From: Luteibacter sp. dw_328
GTDB lineage: Bacteria; Pseudomonadota; Gammaproteobacteria; Xanthomonadales; Rhodanobacteraceae
DNA: 64,000 nucleotides
Reading direction: 5' to 3'
NCBI RefSeq assembly: GCF_018449605.1
Contig: NZ_JAAVUW010000007.1
Span: forward strand, 248,001-312,000
Shown one piece after another: positions 7,803 to 15,799 of this stretch (position 1 is the stretch's first letter; every line of letters begins with the position of its first letter). The position numbers were made by a program, and so were the translations under genes. Below the pieces are notes generated by a model. That model saw only the letters and a list, made by a program, of their open reading frames with translations, had not been told where the DNA came from and did not search any database.

Positions 7803-8615
7803 ATGCTTCTGCGTCTGATGTTCGTTCTGCTGATCGCCCTCAACATCGCGGTAGCCGCCTGGCTGCTGCTTGGCGAATCGGGCACGCATGCGGTGGATCC
7901 GGCCGACAAGGGTGTGCCCACGCTCAAGCTGCTTGCTGAACTTCCTGCACCCGCCTCGACTGTGACGGTCGCGCCACCCGCGCAGGCGTCGACGGCGGCT
8001 CCCGTCGTGGCCGCCGCGCCCGCTGTCGCCCCGGCTGCCTCGGCGGCAAAGCCGGCGACGCGCGAACCGGGAAAGAAGGAACCCGCAGAGGCCACGGCAA
8101 GTCCCGACCTCCTCGCCGCGGCGTCCACCGCAAGCGCCGCGACCAGCGCCAAGCGCAGCTACCGTTGCCTCGCCATCGGCCCCTTCACCAATCAGGTGGA
8201 CCTGCGCAGCACGCGTACCGCGATCGCACCGCGCACGGTACGCAGCCGTCAGCGTCAGGAGCAGACCAGCGAGTCCCATGGCTGGCGTGTCTTCCTTCCG
8301 GCGCAGGCCACGCGGGATCTGGCGCTGGCGCAAGCGCGCCGGCTCGAGGCCAAGGGCATCAAGGATTATTTCGTGGTCACCGCCACCGGCGAGCTGCAGA
8401 ACTCCGTGGCCCTCGGTCTGTTCCACGACCCTGCGAATGCAAAGAAGCGCCGCGACGAAGTCATCGCCGCAGGCTTCCCGGCGCGCATGAGCGAACGGAC
8501 CGAAGTCACGCCCGTCTGGTGGCTGGACGTGGTCGTGCCCGATGACGCCAATGCCGATATTCGCCGGGGCATCCGCAGCCCCGGCGCGACCGCCAAACCG
8601 ACCGGCTGCTTCTGA
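7803..8615 (+). CDS. SPOR-domain membrane protein
   Basis: This 270-residue protein has an N-terminal membrane helix (MLLRLMFVLLIALNIAVAAWLLLG), then an Ala/Pro-rich linker of about 90 residues, then a C-terminal domain (YRCLAIGPFTNQ ... GWRVFLPAQATRDLALAQARRLEAKGIKDYFVV) that fits the SPOR fold. SPOR domains bind denuded peptidoglycan glycan strands and often place proteins at the division site. The order birA-coaX-SPOR-tRNA-Thr is shared with relatives, but I see no functional link to biotin or CoA. The C-terminal domain looks longer than a minimal SPOR unit. Confidence 0.8.
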   Translation: MLLRLMFVLLIALNIAVAAWLLLGESGTHAVDPADKGVPTLKLLAELPAPASTVTVAPPAQASTAAPVVAAAPAVAPAASAAKPATREPGKKEPAEATASPDLLAAASTASAATSAKRSYRCLAIGPFTNQVDLRSTRTAIAPRTVRSRQRQEQTSESHGWRVFLPAQATRDLALAQARRLEAKGIKDYFVVTATGELQNSVALGLFHDPANAKKRRDEVIAAGFPARMSERTEVTPVWWLDVVVPDDANADIRRGIRSPGATAKPTGCF

Positions 8616-8621
8616 TAAACT
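8616..8621 (+). promoter_or_regulatory. Possible -10 element of tRNA-Thr
   Basis: TAAACT follows the SPOR stop codon and is succeeded by the GC-only stretch CCCCGCC, the kind of discriminator found at stringently controlled stable-RNA promoters. The predicted start is a few bases before the tRNA. No clear -35 is seen. Confidence 0.35.
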
Positions 8622-8631
8622 CCCCGCCTTC

Positions 8632-8707
8632 GCCGGCATAGCTCAGTTGGTAGAGCAACCGCCTTGTAAGCGGTAGGTCCCCAGTTCGAATCCGGGTGTC
8701 GGCACCA
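8632..8707 (+). tRNA. tRNA-Thr (anticodon UGU)
   Basis: This is a 76-nt cloverleaf. The acceptor GCCGGCA pairs with TGTCGGC (one G-U), the D-arm is AGCTCAGTTGGTAGAGC, the anticodon stem is ACCGC/GCGGT with loop CTTGTAA, so the anticodon is TGT (UGU), reading ACA and related Thr codons. The T-loop is TTCGAAT. The terminal CCA is encoded at 8705-8707. The T-stem CCCAG/CCGGG contains one A-C mismatch at the 52-62 pair. Confidence 0.95.
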
Positions 8708-8715
8708 GATTCTTT

Positions 8716-9594
8716 TCAGACGGGTTGGAGATACACCACCCGCTGGTGCGGATCGTAAGAGTGAACCTCGGTCTCTACGATCTTCCAGTCAGGCCAGCGT
8801 TCGGCCACATATTCGAGCGTCATCGACGTGTCGCCGTAGGTGATATCACCGTCAATCGGCGCGCGTTTATGCGGGACGAAGGCGAACCCCTCTTCGCGGT
8901 GCTTCTGCTGCAACGCCTCGGCCTGGTCGGAGAACTTCGGATCATGTGGCCAGTACGTTTCCGGCCGGATGGTGATGACCAGCACGCCGTACGGGTCGAT
9001 GTAATTCCGGAGGGTCGACATCACGGCGTCGGCCGTACGCTGCGACAGGTGGGTGAACACCGAAAACGCGTAGATGAGATGGAAGCGCGCCTCGAAGGGC
9101 AGCGAGGTCGGCACGTAATCGCTGACCGCCAGGTTCGCGCGCAGGTTGGCCTCCTGGCATAGCGCGATCGATTTGTCCCAAGGATCGCAACCGAACAGGT
9201 TTTCCGGCTTCGAGTGTGCGTACATAAGCCGGATCAGGCGTCCCCAGCCGCAACCGTAATCGAGCACCGACGCTTCGGAGATCGGAGTGAAGACGTGCTT
9301 TTTGTATCGACCGATGACGGCGTTGATAAATGCCGTGCTTTGGGTGAGCAGGGCCTCCCCCGAGGTGCCGGTCCAGTTCCGTTGCACCTCCTCGGCCGCC
9401 ATGCGGGGAAGCGCGGCAGCGGCGTGCTTGTGCCTGGGTGGAACGCCGAGGAGCAGCTTGCCAACGCTCTCGGTATTGAGGTGTCGGAGGCTCTCGTACC
9501 CGTGGTCGAGACCGTGGGCGAAGGCGCTGTCGACATAGGACTGGAGGGCATCCTCGACGGCAAAAGTCCCGATTTCAGTGATATTGGCAGACAC
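8716..9594 (-). CDS. SAM-dependent methyltransferase, class I
   Basis: This 292-residue protein has a Rossmann methyltransferase core: motif I SVLDYGCGWGRLIRL, an acidic residue at the end of strand 2 (LFGCDPWDKS), and the post-core segment FHLIYAFSVFTHLSQRTADAVMSTLRNYIDPYGVLVITIRP. The TH(L)S after the fourth strand resembles methyltransferase_25/11-type families. The N-terminal 90 residues are helical and lack a known domain. The substrate cannot be told from the sequence. It is convergent with tRNA-Thr and divergent from the alpha/beta hydrolase gene. Confidence 0.8.
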   Translation of the reverse strand: MSANITEIGTFAVEDALQSYVDSAFAHGLDHGYESLRHLNTESVGKLLLGVPPRHKHAAAALPRMAAEEVQRNWTGTSGEALLTQSTAFINAVIGRYKKHVFTPISEASVLDYGCGWGRLIRLMYAHSKPENLFGCDPWDKSIALCQEANLRANLAVSDYVPTSLPFEARFHLIYAFSVFTHLSQRTADAVMSTLRNYIDPYGVLVITIRPETYWPHDPKFSDQAEALQQKHREEGFAFVPHKRAPIDGDITYGDTSMTLEYVAERWPDWKIVETEVHSYDPHQRVVYLQPV

Positions 9595-9663
9595 GGTTGT
9601 CCTTAACGTTTCTTGGAACCCGGAGCATCGGTCGGATGGTTGGCCGGGTCAATGGCATTCAGA

Positions 9664-9679
9664 TGTCACCGCTGTGACA
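9664..9679. promoter_or_regulatory. Perfect palindrome, possible operator
   Basis: TGTCAC-CGCT-GTGACA lies 70 bp upstream of the methyltransferase gene on one side and 77 bp upstream of the hydrolase gene on the other. A regulator could bind here and serve both. It is not a Crp/Clp site (TGTGA-N6-TCACA), and no regulator gene adjoins it. Confidence 0.3.
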
Positions 9680-9755
9680 GAGTTGCCTGCCGATCGTCGC
9701 CAGGCCATAGACTAGGCACGGTCGGCCACCGAGATACCACCGAGAAGGGACAAAT

Positions 9756-10499
9756 ATGAAGCTCGTCCGATGGATCATCGCGATCGTCATCGTCCTCATC
9801 GTGGCGCCGTTCGTTTTCCTCTACCTGATGCAGGACCGCCTGCTTTATCCGGGGGCTGAAGCCACCGAGACCTTCGGCGATCTCACGGTCGCGCGTCCTG
9901 ACCTGATGCTTCGCGGCTGGGTGCTGCATCCGGAAGCGAGCGACGCGCTGGTCGTCTTCGGTGGCAACGGCATGAGCCTGTCGCGCTTTGCATCGCGCCT
10001 GGGCCAGTGCTCCGGTCGCGCGATTTATCTCTTGCCCTACCGCGGCTACGAGGGGCAGGCGGGTACCCCGCGGGAGCGCGACCTGGTCGGCGACGGTATC
10101 GCCCTCGTCGACGAGGCAGCAAAGAAGCATGCCCACGTCGCCATTGTCGGCATCAGTCTAGGCAGCGGTATCGCGACACAGGTTGCCGCCGAGAAGCATC
10201 CGCAACGACTCGTGCTCGTCACGCCCTACGACAGCATAACCAACGTGGGCAGCGAGACCTTCGGCATACCGCTGGGCTGGTTGCTGCGCGATCACTATGA
10301 GAGCGGCCCGGCAGCTGCTCGCCTTGGCGCTGTGCCCGTGTACGTGCTGCAGGCCGCCAACGACCAGGTGATCGGCTCAGCGCGCACCGAGGCACTTGTC
10401 CGGTTGCTGCCGCGGCCGCCGGTCCGCTGGGATCGCATCGCTGCCGGTCACAACAGCATTCTTCGCACGGACGAGTTCTGCCAGGCGCTTCGGTTCTGA
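9756..10499 (+). CDS. Membrane-anchored alpha/beta hydrolase
   Basis: This 247-residue protein has an N-terminal membrane anchor (about 4-27, VRWIIAIVIVLIVAPFVFLYL) and an alpha/beta-hydrolase fold. The nucleophile elbow is GISLGSG (AIVGISLGSGIATQVAAEKHP) and the oxyanion region is VVFGGNGM. The acid is likely in VYVLQAANDQVIG and the His is in IAAGHNSIL. It resembles the BEM46/YfhR-like group ('QDRLLYPGA' after the anchor). The substrate is unknown. A Shine-Dalgarno AGAAGGGA precedes the ATG. Confidence 0.8.
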   Translation: MKLVRWIIAIVIVLIVAPFVFLYLMQDRLLYPGAEATETFGDLTVARPDLMLRGWVLHPEASDALVVFGGNGMSLSRFASRLGQCSGRAIYLLPYRGYEGQAGTPRERDLVGDGIALVDEAAKKHAHVAIVGISLGSGIATQVAAEKHPQRLVLVTPYDSITNVGSETFGIPLGWLLRDHYESGPAAARLGAVPVYVLQAANDQVIGSARTEALVRLLPRPPVRWDRIAAGHNSILRTDEFCQALRF

Positions 10500-10518
10500 G
10501 TAACCGCGATCGAACGCG

Positions 10519-10965
10519 TCAACGAAGGTAGCGACGGTCGAACCAGAACGGTTCGGCTTCGACCTCGCTCAGTTGTGTCGCTGCGTCCGGATGCGCCGGA
10601 TTGATCAGGTAGTTGGTCGAGTGCGCGAGGATGGTCGACGGTAAACGCAGGAGGAGCGTCTCGGCGCGCGCGATCCATGCATCGCCGATGGCCTGGCTCG
10701 TGGGTTCGTTGGCCTGCCAGCCCGTGGGAAGCCCGGGCGTCGGCGCAATAGTCACGGCGTCGACCACATCGATGGCGATCAACTTCAGTGTCAGCGGTAT
10801 GGCCGTGACCCCGAGGCGCATATGTGCCATCGCCTCGACCATCGCCAGCGCGGGGTGCTCGGACGCATAGAGGACGGGTTTGCCGCGCGTGTGCCAGCGA
10901 CCGTCCGCATGGTAGCCGCCCACCCCGCTCAGGCCGGGGTAGGACGAAATACGCCAGAGCCGCAT
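10519..10965 (-). CDS. RES-domain toxin (NAD+ phosphorylase type)
   Basis: This 148-residue protein carries the RES signature: Arg in DGRWHTRGKPVLYASEHPALAMVEAMAH (Arg23, with Glu44 later) and a Ser-containing segment PSTILAHSTNYLINPAHPDA. Members of the family degrade NAD+ (phosphorylases such as MbcT) or ADP-ribosylate a metabolic enzyme (ParT), and arrest growth. Its start overlaps the stop of the upstream antitoxin gene by one base (10965), as in typical Xre-RES operons. Length is normal and all three family residues are present, so it is probably active. Which chemistry it uses cannot be decided here. Confidence 0.88.
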   Translation of the reverse strand: MRLWRISSYPGLSGVGGYHADGRWHTRGKPVLYASEHPALAMVEAMAHMRLGVTAIPLTLKLIAIDVVDAVTIAPTPGLPTGWQANEPTSQAIGDAWIARAETLLLRLPSTILAHSTNYLINPAHPDAATQLSEVEAEPFWFDRRYLR

Positions 10966-11420
10966 CAGAACATGCCGTGGGCGGTGCGCAGGATGCGCGA
11001 TTCGATCAGGCGGGCGCCGTTGTCGGTCGCGGCGAGCGTCATCGGCGTAACGGGCTCCTCGCCCTCGAGGTAGTCGGCTGGTGTCGTGAACCAGGTCAGC
11101 GCCATGTCCTCGTCACCGAAGAGCTCGACCGCCTCGGCGAAGACGCGCGCCACGCGTACCACCCGCTCCGACTCGACCTCGCTGAAGCGGCCTTCGGTGA
11201 GACGCCGCCGGACGGTGCTTTCGGGGGCGACCAGATTGCCCGGGAAACGCAGCTTCTCGGCGACGTGCTTATAGGCGTGGACGGTGATGCCTTTGTTGAC
11301 CAGACGAACGGCATCGGCATCCGATTCGAGCTTGAGGTCGAGCAGACGGCCCATTCGGGTGAACACGGTTTCTCGGATGACATAGGGCATGGGGTCGGCA
11401 TCGGCGATATAGGCGATCAT
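10965..11420 (-). CDS. Antitoxin of the RES toxin, Xre/MbcA/ParS type (DUF2384)
   Basis: This 151-residue antitoxin has an N-terminal helical DNA-binding region and a C-terminal DUF2384 domain (RRLTEGRFSEVESERVVRVARVFAEAVELFGDEDMALTWFTTP). The C-terminal tail should fill the toxin active site. I placed the start at the ATG at 11418-11420: GGAG lies six bases upstream of it, while the in-frame ATG at 11432 has no Shine-Dalgarno and lies inside the operator palindrome. Such antitoxins usually repress their own operon. Confidence 0.85.
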   Translation of the reverse strand: MIAYIADADPMPYVIRETVFTRMGRLLDLKLESDADAVRLVNKGITVHAYKHVAEKLRFPGNLVAPESTVRRRLTEGRFSEVESERVVRVARVFAEAVELFGDEDMALTWFTTPADYLEGEEPVTPMTLAATDNGARLIESRILRTAHGMF

Positions 11421-11428
11421 GGCGCTCT

Positions 11429-11457
11429 CCATTTGAGCGATATTCTACGCCAAATGG
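11429..11457. promoter_or_regulatory. Operator-like inverted repeat of the toxin-antitoxin operon
   Basis: CCATTTG (11429-11435) and CAAATGG (11451-11457) form a perfect 7-bp inverted repeat with a 15-bp spacer, directly upstream of the antitoxin Shine-Dalgarno. The half-sites are about 22 bp apart centre to centre, two helical turns, which suits a dimeric or tetrameric Xre-like repressor. Autoregulation is the expected use. Confidence 0.6.
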
Positions 11458-11487
11458 TGGCTTGCCGTGATATCGGCCATTCGCCCG

Positions 11488-12384
11488 TTAAGGCGCCAGT
11501 GCAGCCAGCTTTTCGCGTAGGAAATCCCTCAGGTGCTGCACGGCGGGCGTGAGCTGGGCGCGGTGCGCGCTGACCATGTTCACGGGCGCCCGCTGGCCCA
11601 GGCCCGGCAACAGCTCGATCAGCCGGCCGGCGGCGATGTCGGCCACCACGTCCAGCCGCGATTTGTAGATCACCCCGTGGCCGGCCAGGCCCCAGCGGCG
11701 GACCACATCGGCATCGTCGCTGATGCGGTTGCCGCTGACGCTTACCGTGTGTGGGCCGCGGGGCAGGTCGAAGGTCCAGCGGTCGTGGATCTGCTCACCC
11801 CACAGAAAGCACAGGCAATTGTGGCTGTGCAGATCGTCCGGATGTGCCGGCGAGCCATGCCGCACGAGGTATTCCGGTGAGGCGCACAGCACACGCCGGT
11901 TATCCGGCGCGAGGGGCTGGGCGACGAGGCCGGAATCATCCAGTGCGCCGTAGCGGATTGCCGCATCGATGGGATGGCGGAGCAGGTCGGCGGCACGGTC
12001 ACTGATCCACAGCTGGAGGGAGATGCCCGGATGCCGTGTCTGGAATTCGTCCAGCCAGGGCACGAGCACGTTGCGCCCCAGATCGGAAGGCAGGGACAGG
12101 CGAAGCGGTCCGGCAATCTCGCCCCGTCCTTCGGCCAGGGCCTGGCTACCGCCCATCAGGGAAGCCAGCATGGCGCGGGCGTGGGGCAGGTAACGCTCGC
12201 CGTCGTCCGAGAGCCGCATGCTACGGGTGGACCGGACGAACAGGCGGGCGCCGAGCTCACGCTCGAGCCGCTGGACGGCGTTGCTGGCCATGGCTGGCGT
12301 GGTGTCGATCAGCCGGGCGGCGGCGGAGAAGCTGCCGGCGTCAGCCGTCTGCACGAAGACTTGCAGGTCATCCAGTCGGATCAT
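11488..12384 (-). CDS. LysR-family transcriptional regulator
   Basis: This 298-residue regulator has the LysR winged HTH at the N-terminus (LDDLQVFVQTADAGSFSAAARLIDTTPAMASNAVQRLERELGARLF) and a periplasmic-binding-protein-like effector domain from about residue 90 (GPLRLSLPSDLGRNVLVPWLDEF). It is divergent from the arginase gene with a 98-bp gap. LysR proteins often act on the divergent neighbour, so control of arginase is possible, but the subgroup (CrgA/DsdC-like HTH with MRLSDDGERYL) has many members with unrelated targets. Confidence 0.88.
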   Translation of the reverse strand: MIRLDDLQVFVQTADAGSFSAAARLIDTTPAMASNAVQRLERELGARLFVRSTRSMRLSDDGERYLPHARAMLASLMGGSQALAEGRGEIAGPLRLSLPSDLGRNVLVPWLDEFQTRHPGISLQLWISDRAADLLRHPIDAAIRYGALDDSGLVAQPLAPDNRRVLCASPEYLVRHGSPAHPDDLHSHNCLCFLWGEQIHDRWTFDLPRGPHTVSVSGNRISDDADVVRRWGLAGHGVIYKSRLDVVADIAAGRLIELLPGLGQRAPVNMVSAHRAQLTPAVQHLRDFLREKLAALAP

Positions 12385-12470
12385 TCTCAGCGTACCGGTG
12401 AAAATACCGGCCTATCCTGCCCCAATTCACCGCCTGACGCGGTGCAACGTGGGTGTTTTGAAGGCCGGTG

Positions 12471-12476
12471 TAAACT
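12471..12476 (+). promoter_or_regulatory. Putative -10 element of the arginase gene
   Basis: TAAACT ends six bases before the arginase ATG, the same spacing as the TAAAAT at dusA, so a leaderless transcript is possible. No -35 is evident. The two TACCGG copies at 12391-12409, closer to the LysR start, are possible regulator contacts. Confidence 0.3.
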
Positions 12477-12482
12477 TGCGGA

Positions 12483-13403
12483 ATGAGCCCAACTACACGT
12501 TCCGTCGCCCTGATCGGCGTCCCCACCGATATCGGCGCAGGCCACCGCGGCAGTTCCATGGGTCCTGAAGCATTGCGCGTGGCGCGCCTGGGCGAGCGCC
12601 TGGCCCGGCGCGGACTGCATGTGGTCGACCGTGGCAATGTCTCCGGCCCGCTCAACCCATGGCTGCCGCCGATCGATGGCTATCGTCACCTGGGCGAAGC
12701 CGTGGCGTGGAATACCGCCGTGCACGAAGCGGTCCACGCCGAACTGATTGCCGGGAACCTGCCGATCATGCTGGGCGGCGATCATTGCCTGGCCATTGGC
12801 TCGATCTCCGCGGTCTCGCGCTACTGCCGCGATGCGGGCAAGAACCTGCGCGTACTGTGGCTGGACGCCCACGCGGACTTCAATACCAGCCAGATCACGC
12901 CGTCGGGCAATATCCACGGCATGCCCGTGGCCTGCCTCTGCGGCTACGGCCCGGACGAGCTCACTCACATCGGCGGCACCGTGCCGGCGACGACACCGGA
13001 TGTTTTCCGCCAGATCGGCATCCGCTCGGTGGACGAGGGTGAGAAGCGCTTCGTCCACGAGGTCGGCATCGACATCTACGACATGCGTTATATCGACGAG
13101 ATCGGTTTGAAGGCAGCGATGGAAGAAGCGCTGGCTGGCGTCGATCAGGACACCCACCTGCACGTGAGCTTCGACGTCGACTTCCTCGACCCGAGCATCG
13201 CCCCGGGCGTCGGCACCACCGTTCGTGGCGGTCCCGGCTATCGCGAAGCCCAGCTGTGCATGGAGATGATCGCCGATACCGGGCGAGTGGGCTCGCTGGA
13301 TATCGTCGAGCTGAATCCGGCGTTCGACAAGCGGAACCAGACGGCGAAACTGGCGGTGGATCTCGTCGAGTCATTGTTCGGGAAGTCGACCCTGATGCGG
13401 TGA
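12483..13403 (+). CDS. rocF: Arginase
   Basis: Arginase hydrolyses L-arginine to ornithine and urea with a binuclear Mn centre. The 306-residue protein shows all metal-ligand motifs: [20 protein letters not shown] with the HxDxH-like triplet, and [17 protein letters not shown]. The N-terminus [22 protein letters not shown] is typical of RocF-type arginases. It is complete. The gene may feed arginine into ornithine/glutamate catabolism; no ornithine aminotransferase or urease is in the window. The divergent LysR gene is the candidate regulator. Confidence 0.93.
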   Translation: MSPTTRSVALIGVPTDIGAGHRGSSMGPEALRVARLGERLARRGLHVVDRGNVSGPLNPWLPPIDGYRHLGEAVAWNTAVHEAVHAELIAGNLPIMLGGDHCLAIGSISAVSRYCRDAGKNLRVLWLDAHADFNTSQITPSGNIHGMPVACLCGYGPDELTHIGGTVPATTPDVFRQIGIRSVDEGEKRFVHEVGIDIYDMRYIDEIGLKAAMEEALAGVDQDTHLHVSFDVDFLDPSIAPGVGTTVRGGPGYREAQLCMEMIADTGRVGSLDIVELNPAFDKRNQTAKLAVDLVESLFGKSTLMR

Positions 13404-13407
13404 GGTG

Positions 13408-13451
13408 TTGAGGCGGGCTAAACTCAAAGGGTTATCGTCGCTAGCCCTCAA
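13408..13451 (+). promoter_or_regulatory. Hairpin in the trpS leader
   Basis: TTGAG-(GCG bulge)-GGCTA (13408-13420) can pair with TAGCC-CTCAA (13442-13451). The 3' arm ends at the start of AAGG (13450-13453), the likely Shine-Dalgarno of trpS, so folding could affect translation. The putative -10 TAAACT at 13419-13424 overlaps the 5' arm, so whether this arm is transcribed depends on the start site. Confidence 0.3.
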
Positions 13452-13458
13452 GGTCCCC

Positions 13459-14832
13459 ATGCATACCCGCGTCCTCACCGGCATCACTACCACTGGCACG
13501 CCGCATCTCGGCAACTACGTCGGTGCCGTTCGTCCTGCCGTCCTTGCCAGCAAGGACCCGAACGTCGACGCGTTCTATTTCATGGCCGACTACCACGCCC
13601 TGATCAAGAGCGACGACCCCGACCGCATCGAGGCCTCGCGCTTCAAGATTGCTGCGACCTGGATCGCCGCCGGCCTGGACCCGAACGCCTCCACGTTCTA
13701 CCGGCAGTCGGATATTCCCGAAGTGCCGGAGCTGATGTGGCTGCTGACGTGCGTGACCGCCAAGGGCCTGCTCAATCGCGCCCACGCCTACAAGGCAGCG
13801 GTGGATCGCAATGTCGAGGCCAATGAAGATGCGGACGCCGGCATCACCGCGGGCCTGTACATGTATCCGGTGCTGATGGCCGCCGACATCCTCGCGTTCA
13901 ACGCGAACAAGGTGCCGGTGGGACGCGATCAGATCCAGCACATTGAAATGGCGCGCGACATCGCGCAACGCTTCAACCATACCTTCGGGCGCGAATTCTT
14001 CGTCATGCCCGAGGCGCAGATCGAAGAGCAGGTCGCCACCTTGCCCGGCCTCGATGGCCGGAAGATGTCCAAGAGCTACGACAACACCGTGCCGCTTTTC
14101 GAGGGTGGTTCGAAGGGCCTGCGCGACGCCATCATGAAGATCGTGACCGATTCGCGTGCGCCGGGCGAGCCGAAGGACACCGACGACTCCGCGCTGTTCA
14201 CCATCTTCAAGGCCTTCGCCACGCCGGCCGAAACCTCGGCCTTTGCCGACGCGCTGCACCGTGGCATTGGCTGGGGCGAAGCGAAGCAGGTGCTGTTCGA
14301 GCGTGTCGAGGCCGATGTCGCGCCGATGCGCGAGCGCTACGAGGCACTGATGTCCCGGCCGGACGACATGGAAGACATCCTGCTTGCCGGCGCGGCCAAG
14401 GCGCGTGCGATTGCCGGCCCCCTGGTCGAGACGCTACGCGACGCCGTAGGCCTGCGCAGCGCGCGCCGTCGCAGCGCTCCGAGCGTCGAGCCTGTCGCCA
14501 CGAAGGCGGCGACCAAGGTCAAGCCACCGCGTTTCGCCAGCTTCCGCGACGACGACGGCAGTTTCCGCTTCCGCCTGTTTGGCACCGATGGCGAAGAGCT
14601 GCTGCTGTCGACGTCCTTTGCCGATCCCAAGGCGGCAGGCGTGCTGCGCCAGACGTTGTCGACGGTGGGTGGGACGAAGGCGGTGATCGAATCGCAAGGC
14701 GACCATGTGGCCTTGCTGGTCAACGGTGAGGTGATCGCCAATGGCGCGTCGTATCCGGACGAAGTCGCGCGTGCCGCGGCGGTCCTTCGACTGCGGACTG
14801 CCCTGGACGCCCTCGCCGCGGCACAGGACTGA
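13459..14832 (+). CDS. trpS: Tryptophanyl-tRNA synthetase with a C-terminal DUF1508-like extension
   Basis: TrpS charges tRNA-Trp. The 457-residue protein has the class Ic Rossmann core with a HIGH-like motif ([16 protein letters not shown]), [21 protein letters not shown] for tryptophan binding, and KMSKS as [15 protein letters not shown]. The core ends near residue 330. An Arg/Ser/Lys linker then leads to an extra domain of about 100 residues (from [20 protein letters not shown]) that looks like a DUF1508/YegP unit. Compact bacterial TrpS is about 330-340 residues, so this is the long form. The start is ATG 13459, preceded by AAGG; the frame is open further up but lacks conserved sequence. 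Confidence 0.93.
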   Translation: MHTRVLTGITTTGTPHLGNYVGAVRPAVLASKDPNVDAFYFMADYHALIKSDDPDRIEASRFKIAATWIAAGLDPNASTFYRQSDIPEVPELMWLLTCVTAKGLLNRAHAYKAAVDRNVEANEDADAGITAGLYMYPVLMAADILAFNANKVPVGRDQIQHIEMARDIAQRFNHTFGREFFVMPEAQIEEQVATLPGLDGRKMSKSYDNTVPLFEGGSKGLRDAIMKIVTDSRAPGEPKDTDDSALFTIFKAFATPAETSAFADALHRGIGWGEAKQVLFERVEADVAPMRERYEALMSRPDDMEDILLAGAAKARAIAGPLVETLRDAVGLRSARRRSAPSVEPVATKAATKVKPPRFASFRDDDGSFRFRLFGTDGEELLLSTSFADPKAAGVLRQTLSTVGGTKAVIESQGDHVALLVNGEVIANGASYPDEVARAAAVLRLRTALDALAAAQD

Positions 14833-14834
14833 CC

Positions 14835-15161
14835 ATGCGCTATCTGGCCCTCATGCTGCTGGCGCCCTGGCTGATCGTGTTGGGTTGGGCTTACTGGGCT
14901 TACCCGAAAGCCTTGCTGAAGAATGTCACGCGTCGATCGTTCGACGTGCTGGCCCTGGTCGCGGCAGTCGCCACGGCGGTGCAGGCGGCGATGACGTCCT
15001 TCGATGCCGTGGTCATACCGGCTGCCGACAAGTTCGGTCCGAAGAGCGGTGCCATCTGGCAGCAGGTCGTCCCTGCGTTGTGGGGCTACGGCGCGTTCGT
15101 TGCCGTGCTGGTCGTCGCGCTGATCATCCGGCAGATCGTCTGGAAGCCTCGCGCTCCGTAA
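14835..15161 (+). CDS. Small three-helix membrane protein
   Basis: This 108-residue hydrophobic protein has three likely membrane helices: YLALMLLAPWLIVLGWAYWAYP at the N-terminus, VLALVAAVATAVQAAMTSF in the middle, and LWGYGAFVAVLVVALIIRQIVW at the C-terminus. I recognise no named family. It starts two bases after the trpS stop, so it is very likely translated from the same mRNA. Confidence 0.7.
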   Translation: MRYLALMLLAPWLIVLGWAYWAYPKALLKNVTRRSFDVLALVAAVATAVQAAMTSFDAVVIPAADKFGPKSGAIWQQVVPALWGYGAFVAVLVVALIIRQIVWKPRAP

Positions 15162-15172
15162 AGCGCGCGGTT

Positions 15173-15640
15173 TCAGCCGCGCAGGCGCTTGGTCAGGCCC
15201 TTGAGGAAATTACGCAGGAACTGGTCGCCGCAGAGGCGGAAGTTGCTGTGCTTGGGCTGGCGGAAGAGGGCGTTGATCTCGCCACGGGTCACCTTGAAGC
15301 TGGCGGCGGCCATGAGCTCGAGGATGTCGTCTTCCTTCAGCTCGAAGGCGACGCGTAGCTTCTTCAGCACTACGTTGTTGTTGATGCGTGCTTCGACGGG
15401 GCGTGACGGCTGGCTTTCGTCGCGGCCGCGACGCTGCAGGATCAGGCCGTCGAGAAAATGGGCCATGGCCAGGTCGGGCATCTCGACGAAGCCGGGTTCG
15501 TCTTCCTTGAGCAACCAGGGGTCGACGGATTCACGGCTGGCTTCGAAGCCGGTGAGCTTGAGGATCTCGACCACATGGACCTCACCGAGGTCGAGCATGT
15601 AGCGGATGCTGCGTAGGGTGTCGTTGTTGAGCATGCGCAT
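15173..15640 (-). CDS. DUF1456 family protein (YehS-like)
   Basis: This 155-residue protein consists of two similar halves typical of DUF1456: LNNDTLRSIRYMLDLGEVHVVEILKLTGF in the first and NNVVLKKLRVAFELKEDDILELMAAASFKVTRGEINALFRQ in the second. The E. coli member is YehS; the function is unknown. An alternative start two codons later (15634) matches the family N-terminus MLNNDTL equally well. Its 3' end is convergent with the small membrane protein gene, 11 bp away. Confidence 0.88.
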   Translation of the reverse strand: MRMLNNDTLRSIRYMLDLGEVHVVEILKLTGFEASRESVDPWLLKEDEPGFVEMPDLAMAHFLDGLILQRRGRDESQPSRPVEARINNNVVLKKLRVAFELKEDDILELMAAASFKVTRGEINALFRQPKHSNFRLCGDQFLRNFLKGLTKRLRG

Positions 15641-15663
15641 AGGGTAGCACTGAGGCGGGTCCT

Positions 15664-15750
15664 ATCGCCGCTGAAGCGGCTCCCACAGAGGGTCCGCGCC
15701 GTTGGGAGGGTGACGCCCGCCGACAGAAGGACGCCGCTGAAGCGGTAGCC
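15664..15750. repeat. REP-type palindromes, GCTTCAGC subtype, one full and one partial
   Basis: ATCGCCGCTGAAGCGGCTCC followed by CACA (15664-15687) is a full unit and ACGCCGCTGAAGCGG (15731-15745) a partial one in the same orientation. They fill the gap between the DUF1456 gene and the autotransporter stop. They belong to the family described under the findings. Confidence 0.75.
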
Positions 15751-15799
15751 TGGTGGAAGAGAATCCTCTCCCATCAGGCTGATCCGGGTCCGTTCGGGC

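Noticed and set aside
9664-9679. Crp/Clp binding site
   Set aside because: The palindrome is TGTCAC-N4-GTGACA, not TGTGA-N6-TCACA, so only an unknown operator is claimed.
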